Shown here: piece after piece, positions 37,213 through 49,308 of the stretch
Layout of the letters: each line of letters opens with the position of its first letter
Numbering within the stretch: the stretch's first letter is position 1
The notes under the pieces: generated by a model
Database searches by the model: none
Seen by the model: only the letters and a program-made list of their open reading frames with translations
Told to the model about the DNA's origin: nothing
Program-made: the position numbers and the translations under genes
Source of the DNA: Gavia stellata
Taxonomy: Eukaryota; Chordata; Aves; Gaviiformes; Gaviidae
DNA: 64,000 bases
Assembly (NCBI RefSeq): GCF_030936135.1
Contig: NC_082612.1
Location: 17,405,001 to 17,469,000, forward strand
Direction of reading: 5' to 3'

Positions 37213-39566
37213 TTCTATGAGACTATGTCCATCAGTAGCCATGCAAATACATTTTAAAATTTGACCAAAACAGATTAAGGATGAGGGTATCCATGAATTG
37301 TGGGTTCCCACTCTCAGACATCTTGGATCTCATCTTCAGAATGTTTGGCATTCTACTAACATTTGATATGCTTTAAACACGAGCTTCAAGCTGCAGCAGA
37401 AATCTAAACATCACTTGCAGCTCTGAATGCTGCAGCATTTCTGCATATCAGTGACCGAGATCCCAAGTCAGGCATCCAACAATACTGAACACCTCTGCAA
37501 ACACTTTCACATAAATGAACTATCAGCAAAACTCTGTGGAGCTGCTGTGGGCAATTTTCAAATACTCTAACAATGTAACCATTCTCTCCATGCAATTCTC
37601 ATCATCATTTGCTACGTAGTTTCTAGCTTCTGCAAAAAATGGAGGAGTCTTGACTGCAATCTCTTTTGCCATAAACTCTGAATCTCTTGTACTGAATGCA
37701 GCGGAAATGTCTTACAAATATGTACATGGTTGTGCAACTGAAGACCATTACGCTATGTATATGCATAGAGGCTGATTTGCATATGCAGTGCAGCTGATGT
37801 GCAAACTATAGATCACTTGACTTTGCAACTCCAACAGGGTTCTTTTAATGCTTTGTGAAGTTGTTGGGGGTTTTTGATAACATTTAAGATATTAGAAAGA
37901 ACAAACAGAAAAAAGTGCAAGACTGCCCTCCTGATTTAACGCACTGACACTCCAGAGTTTTCAACAGGCACCGAGCCTTTTGGTGCCCCACGTACATGCA
38001 GGTGACCATTATAATAATTTCCATGATAAGAAGGCAGAATTCATGGCCTTGCCTTTGTGTTAGATGTGCCCAAACCAAACTTCAGGTTTCCACAGTCCTC
38101 ATAATAAAACTGCCATTTCAAGTCACTTCATTTCACCTATAAACATCAAAGAAATCCAGTTCTGTATCTAAACAGGTTGCCTTTTCTTAAGATAATCAAG
38201 GATTTTTTTTTTTTACTGCTTTTTTTTCTTTGACATATATGAGTTATCCTGAAATAAAGCTATATTTGTAGTAGTGATATAAAATCAACAGAACTAGCTC
38301 CTCACATGGAATCCAATCCAAAATCCAAGACCTGCAGCAATTTCTTCATTTATTTTTGTCTACTCTTGTATTAATGGCCTGCAATATTCCATCATATAAA
38401 TTCTTACATTACACTACAGATGAGCTGGCTTTTTACAATTATATAAATGGTAATCACGAAGCATACTTCTACTAGCTGTTGTAATTATTACATTAAATCA
38501 TCAAACAAAGATCTGTCATATAACAGGACAACAAAACTTGAAGGACATCAGAGGGCATTTTTTTTCCTGTAAGAGTATTTGCTCATCACATCCATTGCAG
38601 ACATAGATGTACAGAAGAAATAATAAATGAAGAGTCATAATTGAAAGCAATAGAGATTCCTGAATGCTCTAATAAATTTCCAGTGTACTGGAAGGATACC
38701 TCAATTGTTGGCTAACAGAAACAGAGAGTAATCATAAGCATATCTTCACCAACACTGAAATATGTGTAAGGACAATAAAACTATATATATTCTTTTGTTC
38801 AACATCTTTGATGAAGAACTATCATTTAGAAATAATACATAATAGCTCTATAATGTATAATATATAATTATGTAAATAATTAGTATAATCTTGAGATGAG
38901 ATGAGGGCTATTAGTGGCAGTGGATACTTTGAACCTTGCGCATTTAGTCAAAAAGACCAATGACATCCAATCAAACTTCTTTAAAATGAATTGCAACAAA
39001 CAATGGCAGCACAGCTGCTATTAGAATTATAATTGAGTTTAGGAGGGAAACAGCAGCTGAATGCAATGCAGATAATTAAGGAGCAAGCTTTTGTTAACAC
39101 TATCAGTAGGGTCATGATTCTGCAGATTGTGAACTTATTATGGCTGAACAAACTAGTCTATTTTTATAACAGAGGTATATTTCTGCTTTTTATACCAATA
39201 AAGCATATTCTGGCCACAAGATAGCTGATCACTTATTTATTTAAGCTATCCATTTAGAGAAATAATAAGCATTTACAAAATCTAAGATTACCATGGAAAC
39301 CTTATTCTTAAGCGATGAGGATCATGGGAACAATTGGTTATACAATTGGATGGGTAAATAACAAGCCTCTGAGTACGACAAAGACTGTAGCTACAAAATT
39401 ACATTAAGTAATTCATCTCTTTCAGGCTAATATACATTTTATGTTAACCCAGCATGGAAAAGGAAGCAATATACCTTCCATGGGTAAATGGTGAATATAA
39501 AACATTTAAAAAACATAACATTTATGGTATGCGGACAGAAACTGCATAAATGCACATTCTTGTGGT

Positions 39567-39591
39567 CCTAACACCTAACCCAGGTGTTAGG
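39567..39591. repeat. Perfect 10-bp inverted repeat with 5-nt loop
   Basis: CCTAACACCT at 39567-39576 is the exact reverse complement of AGGTGTTAGG at 39582-39591, separated by AACCC. A further T-G wobble pair could extend the stem by one. No T-run follows and no RNA family is recognised. Confidence 0.85.
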
Positions 39592-42500
39592 GCATTACAA
39601 AACCCAGGATTGGGAATTACAACAGTGATCTAAAATTTGTATTTCCCATTGTCCGTTGACTCTTGGAACAAAGGTTACCCATGTAGAAAAGACAAACAAA
39701 CTAGAATCACCAAAGAATTCAAAGTCACTCCAAGCTTGCAGCTTGGCACCACACTCAGGCAATGGGAGGTGCTTGACCATTCATAACCACAAGTCAGGGT
39801 TCCAGAAATGGAAAAGAGGTCATTAAAATGCCAACAACAACATTACATGCTGTTAGCAATATTACTGTTATAATATCACATTGTTATAATAACCGATACT
39901 CTTTAAACAAACTGAAGAGTGTAGGTCTACCAAAGATGTTATAATCACCATTATACTAGTAACCCCTTTAACTCATGTAACGCAGACTCGGGATCTTTGC
40001 TTTAAGACAATCCTGCTGACAACATAGGTCATTTCACCAGCAAACCTAAATTTGTTAGGGACAAATGACTAATCCTGCTTTGGAATCTCATTGACCTCAA
40101 TGTGTAAATAAAGCAAGCAGAATGTGTCTGACTGGCAGCAAGCCATTACCATGCTATGTGCAATAAAAACAGTAATATGTCAAAGTGATTTAAAAAATAT
40201 GCTTTGATATTTCGACCCACTGAAAATTCTATTTTTGACCCTGCAACCTCCTAAAATAACAAAGAAGTTTTAAGAAATATTTTAACATTACTAAACATTT
40301 GCCCGTGGCAAAGTCATTTGCAAGTTTTCCATTCCTGGTTCTGAACCTTCGAAGGTCTTATTTCACCTGACTCTGGAAAGAGTAAGCAAAAGCTTGTCCT
40401 GATTTGAAACTATTTTTATCTCTGTTTCTTCAGGAAATTCGTTCCCAGCCTCAATATACAGAAGCTTAATTTGGTCGTTATTACAATGGAAGTCAAGTGT
40501 GCTTCAGTAAGACTCAAGAATAGTATCATTTCCGCCCAGCTCCTTCTAAGGGAATCTGGAAAAGAACAGGTATCAGCCAGGAATAAAAACATGCCCTTCT
40601 GCTCATATGCACAGCATGTTGTGATCTCTCCACTTGCAGATTAGCTCTTGTCGTATGTCAGCAGAAATCTGAAGCACCTTTCAATTTTTATAAAAAGTAG
40701 CCTTGATAATTTACTGAAACTTTCCTAATACTCTCTTCACGTTTGCAGTGGAAGGAGTGCAGGGATGTATACCTAGAAACTTAAGAGACAGAGCCAAATG
40801 GAGGTGAAACAAACTTGCAGGTTTTCAAAAGCATATTATAAGGGTGACGACTCAAGCCAACATCTGTCAAGAGTTATTACAGCAGAATCTGAATATAGCC
40901 CGACTTTCACTCTATTGACAAAGGAAATTTCAGGGGAAAATTTTACTAATATCGTCTATACCCTAACTGTAGATAGCAGATTTGGTATCCTGCACAATTA
41001 AAATCCCTGACTTCAAGCAGCCACCAGTATTTTCAAGATTACCATGGTTAATGACCACCTTCCAAAAATTATTCTAAAAATAAAAAGAAATTGGAGTCCT
41101 GGACTTCCCTGTTGTAGGTGAATTCTGGAATACTCTTTTGAAATGGATAGTTTTTCTAATTTATCTTTCAAAAAGTGCTGTATATTACAGCTGAAGATCA
41201 GCCTGAATGAAGAACTTAAAATTTTAGGAATTCCATACCTAGTAAACATAAGGAATTGTGAAAATAACTAATAGACTAACATTTATTTTCTGAACATTTC
41301 AGAGAAAGGGTGTGATTCAGATGTGAATGAGGCAATGGCATATAAAATGTGAAGCTACCATTTTTCTAAAGGCCATTAAAAAATATATATTTTTAGCACC
41401 TTTTTACTGGACTATCTGGAAGCATTTCCTGAAGATGATCAGATTTCATTAGGGTAACAGTACTGGGGACCTGTCCCTACAAAGCAAGGCCTGTTTTCCT
41501 AAACAGGCCTCTATAGTCATCATTTCACAGTTTTCTACTTCAAGGACTTGGAGCCTAACAGAAAATCAAGAATATCTCCTTTTAGCAAGAAATTTTTTCT
41601 ACTAATTTAAAATTAAAGACTGTTGCTATGATTTTGTATGTTGCTACAATCACCACTGAAGACAGTGATGCAAAGCAACAAACAAGCTAGATTTTCACTG
41701 TTTTCCAACTTCATTAGATATTGCTCTAACGTAAGGCTGATATATTTGAATACTTTAACATACAAGGCTCTCAAAGAAATATGCCGCTCACCAACCAATT
41801 AAATCGGCTAGCTTTGAACATCTTTAATGTCCTTTTCCCTCCAGTTGAATATTTTTTTTACAGTTCTTCAATGATAACAACAATTTCAAACTCTTTGCAC
41901 AAGTCTCACTGTTGGAGTGCTTACCAGAGGCAATAAACTGCTGAAACCAAACCCTCTTCAATCCTGTCACAACCTCCCAGTGTCTTCTCCATAGTACCAT
42001 CATAGAACAGCAGAGCATTCAAACATAGATCTCCAAAACTCTCCCACCGAAATATCTGCTACTTTTATATGATAGCCTGATTCAAAGTGCAAATGTTTCC
42101 TGTTTACACTGAGTACAGTTATGGCAAAATTAACAGAAATTCAGCACTTCGATAAGGAAGTAATTTTCAAAAGAATAAACAGGAATGTTTTTTTCCTTAT
42201 GCAAAAGAGAAAAATAATCAGTATTGCCAACTAAATAAGCTTGTAAAACTTAAGCTGCTATAGTAGATGCATGAACAGCAGCTAACGGACTTCTTGGTAG
42301 AGGCAAAAGTGTCTGGAAACAGAAGTAATGCATTGGCAGGCTCTGCCTAACAGCTCGCTGCCTACCTCAGCTGAGATCCCATCATCAAAGGATAGGTGAA
42401 TATCACCTGTGTCATGAACAATTATTATTTTTTTTTAAATGTCTCTCTTCAATTAAGAATGCAGGTTTAGATCTCCCATTCTTGCAGGGACAAAAATCCA

Positions 42501-43528
42501 TGGTAAGGGTCAACAGAAGACAATTTCAGCAGTGGAAAATTCTGGAGTTTTAATTTTCTTCCTGTTTTTTCCACTTTCTTTTTTGGAGAACTTTGAGGGG
42601 CCATGATTGAAAGGACTATCATAATGTGGATAATTTATATATGGAAGAAACCTACTTCCTTTTTGCACAACTGCAGCGGATGTCCTGATGCATGGCATTA
42701 TCTAGTGGCATCCCAGCACTGGACGGTCAGGGCACAGGCAGCATTTCACTTGAATAGATATCAGTGAAAAAAGAATGTGGTCTTCAGGATTTTCATTACC
42801 ATGATTTCTAATACTGCAGGAGGGATAAAAACCAAGCCTGATTTCCTTTGCTGTTGTGGAAATCAAAAATAGATTTACTGATAAGCAGAAAAGGTTTGCT
42901 GCAAAAGAACTGATGCAAGATTAAACATGGAAGCCTTCTTAATGCAATCTGACAGGATGATTTTTCAGCTGAAACCCAAGTTTCCTCCTCCTTTTCCTCC
43001 CGAATAGCAATTAGCACTCATTTTTGATCAAGAAGTCATATCTGCAATTTCCTTTTTATTGATGAGAGCTTTCTTTCCATCGTGATGTAATTGCTACTCC
43101 ATAAAGAGGTTAAGAGCAAAGCCTGGAAGAAGAGCCTCCCTGACCATTGTGCCATACTGCCAGTGAACCCTCAATGGGTGCAGCGGTCTGTAAAGCACGT
43201 TCGGAGGAGAATGACTTCTGTGTGGAAGTCTTACAGTACACAATTCAAACCTACTAGAGTAGTGAGATATAGTACAGTACAATAGTATTTGTCACTTATA
43301 TATCACTTTATTATTTTAAAACACCTTATGAATATTAATCAAGCAAGCTCTTTAGTATCCCAAGAGGTGGGATAACACCTACTGCAAGCAATATTATGTT
43401 GTGTTACGTGATCTGTAACTCCACATATAATACATAATTTAGTAAGATTTACTAACGACCTTGAATTCTATTCAGATTTCCATCCTACCTTCAGCTGCAT
43501 GGAGCTGAAGCCCAGAAACTCAAATATA

Positions 43529-43588
43529 CTTAGGCATGCAACTTCCATTGATAGTAGTGCAGTTAAGGCAGACAACCTTTGAGAATCT
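43529..43588 (+). repeat. Relic of a short ancient amniote repeat
   Basis: CTTAGGCATGCAACTTCCAT, then TGATAGTAGTGCAGTTAAGG and ACCTTTGAGAATCT, resembles TTAGGCACCTAACTTCCATTGACTTCAATGG...TTAGGCACCTAAATACCTTTGAGGATCT, a common sauropsid repeat pattern. Identification is by recalled pattern only. Confidence 0.4.
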
Positions 43589-44404
43589 GAAGTGAAATAT
43601 TTTCATGACATGCATTAAAGGACAGGAACAGCATTGTGTTTCCCTTTTTATTTTTCTCTGTTTTTTTCCCCAGCGGAAAAATTATGTGGCAGTTTTTAAA
43701 ATTATTTTTCATTTATTTATTTTATGTCTGCTGTGCTTCACATGTTTGATATTGAGGCAAGGTTAATGACATGCAGCTTGCATTTGGAATTGGAGATGTT
43801 TAAGGTGGTTCCTAGATCCTGTGGGTATATGGTAGATATTGCCAGAATATACAAGAGATTAAATGATGCTTATCAAAAATCAATGTATACTAATTTTTTC
43901 TGTCTGTGCAAATTTGCTGGATTCACAACACAGTAGAGGTAAAGCCTGCATTTCATATATACTAGCTACCCAAATTCAAGGTCAAATCCTAAATTACTTC
44001 TTGAGGCAAAACTCTCAGGTAGTTGATTAATGTTTTGGCTGTGCTAGCACGTTAGGTTTCACTTTATGCAATCATTATATATGAGCCATCACTGAAGTCT
44101 TGTATGGATTCAAGGATGCTTGATTAATTCATTTAATGCCACTAAGGTGTTTCCATTTAAAAATACTTATAAAAACTGTAGCTGTAATTAAAGGCAGGAC
44201 AATGGTTGCCTCTCCCATAAAGCAGCACAAGATGAATTGGATCAGTAAAAAACAGACTTCAAATGCATTTGACTTACATTTTGCAAGAGATTTCTAAACT
44301 GAATGTGTGCTAAAAAGAGATATGAGAGAGAAAACTCTTAACACGAGTAAAACATCTGATTAGGCCACAGGGGAACCACAGTCAGAATCCATTTCTATTG
44401 ATGA

Positions 44405-44540
44405 TTTCTTGTGTGACTATTGGTAAATCCCTAATTTCTCTATGCTTCCATGTTCTGGTCGTAATAGGCATAAAAACTCATCTTTCTTCAGGGAAGTATT
44501 GTTGAATTCAATAGTGCTTGTGAGGCATTCACAAACTGTT
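44405..44540 (+). repeat. MIR/CORE-SINE-like relic
   Basis: CTTGTGTGACTATTGGTAAA, then TCCCTAATTTCTCTATGCTTCCATG and AATAGGCATAAAAACTCATC, tracks the MIR sequence TTGTGTGACCTTGGGCAAGTCACTTAACCTCTCTGTGCCTCAGTTTCC...AAATGGGGATAATAATACC in order. The last part, near GCTTGTGAGGCATT, matches GTTGTGAGGATTAAA. This is the clearest MIR-like copy in the window. Confidence 0.65.
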
Positions 44541-44568
44541 GGGGGCGGGGGGGGGGGGGGGGGGGGCG
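44541..44568. repeat. Poly-G tract (G5-C-G20)
   Basis: Five G, one C and then twenty G form one of the longest homopolymers here. The G-rich strand could form a G-quadruplex. It directly follows the MIR-like relic. Long G runs are error-prone in sequencing, so the exact length is uncertain. Confidence 0.9.
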
Positions 44569-46134
44569 CAAATACGATTTTCCGCGGTATTTTTTCCCCT
44601 CTCATGACTGAGAGCTAGGCTACATCATTCAGAAAATTTATTTATGTCTGGAAGCTCTCAGAAGGCTTGATTTACAATGTCAGTGTGGCTGAGCATAGTG
44701 CATATCTCCATTATGAAGCACATTGACCAAGGAAGTCATTGCAGTTGAAGAAAGAATTAACTGCTCTGTTGGAGGGCTTCATAAACTCGTTTGTTTTTAC
44801 TGTTGCTCCACAGAGCCCCAAATGTCCAGCACAATCTCCTTCTGACTGTATTGTCTGCTAGGAACTCGGAAGCTATTTGACTGAATAATGAGTCTTCTTT
44901 TTGTTTTTGCTATATAATAATGCGCTTAAAACAACGAGCTGGGAGCTGTTAGGCATTTATTTACCGTGGTGGGTTAATCTCATCTAGGGAGGTATAGAAA
45001 CTCAATCATGAGTGCTACAGTATGTAAGCTAATTGCCAGGATAAAACCAAATGAATAATTACTTAACTTCAGAATGAGGCCTGGGGGAATTTTTCTTTAA
45101 TAAAGGTTTAATTCACCAGTGATAATGAATGCAATCTCACATACTACTGAACAACACCATTAGCATAATGGCTAAGATACAAAAACTATAATTAGAACAA
45201 AACAGAAATGTTAATTACAGCCACGAAGGTACCAAACAAAGAGGGAGTTTTCCTTTACCTGTCAAATGGGTTCCTGCCTGTGTAGCTTTAGTAATCCCTG
45301 CGAACAGGTCATCAATTCTGCTCGAGTGACCGACAGGCAGAAATTAAAAACTGAGGCTTCCTTCACCTTTTGATTCCAAGTGGACTGTGATTCACAGAGG
45401 AGACTTAAATAGTTAGAGTACAGGTGAGGCTAGTGAAGACTGTACCTCTAATCATAAAGCTTAAAAATTAAGCTCCCATGTATCTGAATCCCACACTTCA
45501 GTTCCTTTTCACAAAAAGGCAGGCCCACCATGTCAGCTCAGGAATATTAGATCTCTTTCAAGTTTATTTACTACCCCCAGATGTACTTTCTGTACACAGC
45601 ACCGTGTCGCTGGACGAGGAAACGTGGCAGCCTGTTGGCTAGGCAGCTGCTGAGAAGTTTACTGATAACAAGCAGCTTCATTTCCGGCACTAACAACAAC
45701 AATAACAAAAGCTCTTTGTACATAAAAATTTGCACAAACTCTTATACCTTGCTTAAATGAAATCTGTGAGATGTCCTCATAGAAGAACGCTCTTTTGTGC
45801 CACTTCTGCTGTGCATTTTCTCTAATCTCATGCTACACAAATATTAAATTTATGGATTCAAGAACTCAAAAGTTATAAAATATGAGAGCTAACATTGCAT
45901 TTTCCCCCCTCACAGAATTTATTCAGTGTATAAAATGGACACTAACTGAATGGGGAGCTATTCAGTTTTTCTCTTTATCTTCATCCTTCTACGTTTGATT
46001 CCAGACCTTATTTAGCACACATCATCAAAACCCTGCACTGAATACAAAATTACCAATTTCTTCATAGGCTTTTTTGTGGTTTTCTCAGCTTTTTTGTGGT
46101 GCTCTCAGCTCTCACTATAATTAATCTATCCTCC
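44569..46134. other. Unassigned AT-rich DNA, possible conserved non-coding element
   Basis: No gene or transposon recognised. From about 44880 to 45260 the DNA is unusually dense in TAAT/ATTA homeodomain-type cores (roughly a dozen), such as GCTAATTGCC, GAATAATTAC and GTTAATTACAG. This is suggestive but not proof of a developmental enhancer. A 20-bp tandem duplication lies at 46069-46108. Confidence 0.4.
46069..46108. repeat. 20-bp tandem duplication
   Basis: CTTTTTTGTGGTTTTCTCAG at 46069-46088 is followed at once by CTTTTTTGTGGTGCTCTCAG at 46089-46108, differing at two positions. The few differences suggest a fairly recent replication-slippage event. Confidence 0.9.
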
Positions 46135-46210
46135 CAACACCTCTAAGAAATCATATAATTGAAGCACAGAGAGATGAAGGCCACTTTGCTAAATAGTCAC
46201 TAATTTGGGT
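46135..46210 (+). repeat. MIR-like 3' relic
   Basis: The run ATTGAAGCACAGAGAGATGA, then AGGCCACTTTGCTAAATAGTCAC, resembles the MIR part AACTGAGGCACAGAGAGGTTAAGTGACTTGCCCAAGGTCACACAG. Diverged; ends approximate. Confidence 0.5.
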
Positions 46211-47524
46211 GCCTGCTTTGATACAACTAAGTATTCTAGGGGGGGAAGAAGTTGTAATTTATGTAGCAGTGCACACATGTAATATACAGCCCCTATTAAC
46301 TTGCACTTTACACACAAGCTTTTAGCATCCCCATAAACAGAAAATAGCTGTAAAAAAAAAAATCTGTATAAACTCTGAAGAAATCTGCTGATGATCCCAT
46401 TAGAACATGGTGGTGAAGATAGGAGAGGAATCCACTCCTCCCCAGTGGCACTCGGTCACCTGAACCATGAGACTAACCCTCCCACCCTAAGAGTTCTGCA
46501 CCTTGCACGCTACAATTTCTGCAACAAATGAACAGGCAATCAAAAAAGGGTGGGAAGAAAGAAAGCAAACTAATAATAACCTGAGAACTTAGAGATATTT
46601 TTGTTATTGTGTTTTCTAATTTCCTTGCAAATTGGAGAACCTGGGGGCAGATGTTGGTGGGAAAGACACTTCTACTGTTCATCTAACACCATTGCCGTTA
46701 AAGCTAATGAAGGCTAACTTAAATACCTAAACCTGAACCAAATTCACAAACCTGGCAGGGAATAAACCTGCCTTGTGATGGAGTCACTCAGTGGCTGTTC
46801 TCTGAGCATGGGCTGACACATAGCTACAGAAAGGAGCTAAGCACTGAGTGGTGAATATGACACTTTCACTAAGATGTCCAGGAGAGGGGTTAGTGAAAGT
46901 GCTTGCTGTTCTGTAACAGGCAAGAGATCAAAGCACTGATGCTAAACCATTGATTGGCTAAGCCACCTTAGGGAGAAGAGGCTCAAAGTCCATCTGTTTG
47001 AATAGATCTCTCACCACCTGGCTATACAGGATACGACACCTTTCCTGTTTAAGCTGGACAGCCTCAGCAAAAAATATTCAAGCTTCATTAGATGAAACTG
47101 TGGAAGAAACAAAATCCCAGAACCATAACATGATTTTTTTAATGCAGTAAACAGGATACTCCTCTGGATGACAAGAAACCCAGGTTATGCTTCTGTTCAT
47201 GTACTTTATCCGGTGACTATTTAGCATGAAATGCATAATAACAATTATGATAGTATGGACCAGAAACCAAATGCTGCTTCTTAGTCCCTTTCTCCCCTAG
47301 CCACGAGACTTGACTCCTGCTGTCCCTAGATCTGTTTCTCTAGTTCAGCGATTCATGGAGTCCTTTCTGCCCAGCAGAACAATTTGAACAGCTAATACGG
47401 TCCAACCCACCCAGCCAGCCTATATCACAATGATTATGAGATTAATCCAAGAGGCTGGAAACACAGATTTGAATCTTTTCAGGTTAGGTAAAGCGTTGGA
47501 ACTTGAAATACCATGATCCAGGCA
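46211..47524. other. Unassigned non-coding DNA
   Basis: No gene recognised. It holds the perfect 12-bp-arm inverted repeat at 46861-46901, listed separately. Confidence 0.5.
46861..46901. repeat. Perfect 12-bp inverted repeat with 17-nt loop
   Basis: CACTTTCACTAA at 46861-46872 is the exact reverse complement of TTAGTGAAAGTG at 46890-46901. The loop is AGG-rich. The stem could form a hairpin in RNA or DNA or act as a dyad binding site; I recognise no RNA family and no transposon terminus. Confidence 0.9.
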
Positions 47525-47760
47525 AAAAACCAAAGTATATTGACTCAATAAAGGAAAAACTTACTGACCATGAAGGCAATCAAGGAGGGGAACAGCCTGG
47601 CCAGGAAGGTTGTGCAGTTTCCATTCCTGCAGGTTTTCAAGATCATACTGGATTAAATGCTGAGCAACCTGGTGTGGCCTCAGAGTTCAGCCTTCTTTCA
47701 GCAGGAGGTGGAACCAGAGACCTCCTGAGGTTCCTTCCAACCTGAATTAATCTATGCTCT
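47525..47760 (+). repeat. CR1 LINE 3' end, 5'-truncated, plus orientation
   Basis: From about 47530 the DNA follows the CR1 ORF2 C-terminus and 3' region: AATAAAGGAAAAACTTACTG, GGTTGTGCAGTTTCCATTCC, TGCAGGTTTTCAAGATCATAC, TGAGCAACCTGGTGTGGCCT, then GCAGGAGGTGGAACCAGAGA and CTCCTGAGGTTCCTTCCAAC. The translated part gives GCAVSIPAGFQDHTGLNAEQ, a diverged CR1 C-terminal tail. The terminal ATTCTATGATTCT-type repeats have decayed to AATTAATCTATGCTCTC. Severe 5' truncation is the normal fate of CR1 insertions. Confidence 0.85.
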
Positions 47761-48681
47761 CACAGGAAAAGTGGGTGGTGGCCTTCCCCACCAGTTACTC
47801 TGTGGAAAAAGCAACAGTTGAAACCATACCTTAGGAGGACCTCAGAACTACCTGCAGTAGACTAGGAACGCTTACCAGACAGAGCCCTCCAGCCTTACCC
47901 ATCTGTGTCATTCTTTCACAATGTCTAGTGAAGCTATTTACAGGCAATTTCCACGTACAGTTCTTGTAATCGATATTTATTTTCTTCTTTTATCTCAGTA
48001 ATTCTGGTATTAAAGACATGTTAGCCTTACTAGACAGTAAGAATATTTCTGTCTAAGTTGATTTTTACATTTCGGTAAAGACTATTTGGACTGAAGTGAC
48101 CTATTAGGCTAAACTGCCCACTCCATTAGAACGCTGTGCAACTTTAACAGATTTCAATTCACTCTGTTTAAATTATGATGCACAAAGCTAAACAATCTTC
48201 TAGTATGAATTTGTGTTTCATGCAAAGTAAGGTTTTCTAGAAAAAAAAAAGCTGTAAAACTAACAAAAAAGAACAAAGGAACAGCTGTAAGTCAAGAGTT
48301 CTTATGCCAACACACTGTTCAGCTGGGTTCCACATTCATTTCCATCCCCCACATCATGCTGATTATAAACTTAGATGCAGTTCTAATGTTTTCATTTAAT
48401 TCATTTTTTCCATATTTTAAATTCATTGTATTTAGCGAACATTCAGTTTGAATCACGCAATATCAAAAGAAACCCCCGCAGGTGCAGGGAATTTGAATAA
48501 TCAGGTCCACATAATCCGTGAACCTCAATCCACTGAAGTCTCCCTGGGACGATTTTAAATGTGCAAAGGAAACAAATGTCCAAATTACTCTAAACAATTG
48601 TGAGATAACAGATGAAATAAGGCAGATGATTAAAATATTGATACTTATATTACAGTAATGCCTTCAGTCCCCCACAGAGAT

Positions 48682-48756
48682 ACAAGCCCTGTTGTGCCAG
48701 GCACTGTACAAGCGCACAGGATGGTGCTCTTCCCAGGGGAATTTACAGTCCAAACC
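48682..48756. repeat. Ancient interspersed-repeat signature
   Basis: CAAGCCCTGTTGTGCCAGGC followed by ACTGTACAAGCGCACAGGAT and a GAATTTACAGTCCAAA end resembles an old amniote repeat pattern (GTTGTGCTAGGCACTGTACAAACACA...CTCCCCAAAGAGCTTACAGTCTAAA). I recall the pattern but do not commit to one of the L2/L3/CORE-SINE families. Confidence 0.5.
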
Positions 48757-49115
48757 TTGATTTCCCATCAACATCCCTGTTGTAACACCAGGTCAGGAAC
48801 AGCCAAAACTTAGTGTTGGGAAGAAACAAAATTATGAAACAACTGTTCAGGTTGCCCAGTAAGACTGTAGCAGAACCGGGCATAATTCCCAAGCTTCTGC
48901 AGTTCTGTTTCTGTGCCCTGTTTCCCAGACCTGACTGTAAACTAAGCCTTTTGTATGTTCTTCTGCCATCCGTGGCAGCTAAGCACTGGCTGGCTGCAAT
49001 ACATTTTCCAGCTTTGTAGGTGCTTCAATTTTCCTCAGTCTATTGCTTTGTATCAGAATTACTTACGTTACTGGATTCTCTACACTGCTTCTTAATTTTA
49101 GGATGGTTCTCTTAC

Positions 49116-49139
49116 TTTTTTTTTTTTTTTTTTTTTTTT
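49116..49139. repeat. Poly-T homopolymer (T24)
   Basis: Twenty-four uninterrupted T. It could be the reverse-strand poly(A) tail of a retrocopy lying to its right, but nothing recognisable follows; a simple microsatellite is likelier. Confidence 0.95.
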
Positions 49140-49308
49140 GCAATGCTGTAAGTTTTCAAGTTCACAGGTTGGCCTACCATTATCTGACGATGTCCTCTAA
49201 GGCACTCCTACATTCCAAAGATTAAGAACAAATGGGGATATGCAAAATGAACAACTTGGTACACACTCTTCCAATAAATTCATCCTCTGCGCTCAGATTG
49301 CACAATTC

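Larger units (their letters stand above)
37213..44404. other. Unassigned non-coding DNA
   Basis: No gene recognised. Noted inside: a T-run at about 38203-38216, a candidate conserved non-coding stretch at 38930-39320, a perfect hairpin at 39567-39591, and a short amniote-repeat relic at 43529-43588. Confidence 0.5.
47761..49308. other. Unassigned non-coding DNA
   Basis: Contains an ancient repeat signature at 48682-48756 and a T24 homopolymer at 49116-49139, listed separately. No gene recognised. Confidence 0.5.

Noticed and set aside
49116..49260. T24 run as the poly(A) tail of a minus-strand retrocopy
   Set aside because: No gene-like sequence follows, and processed retrocopies are uncommon in birds.
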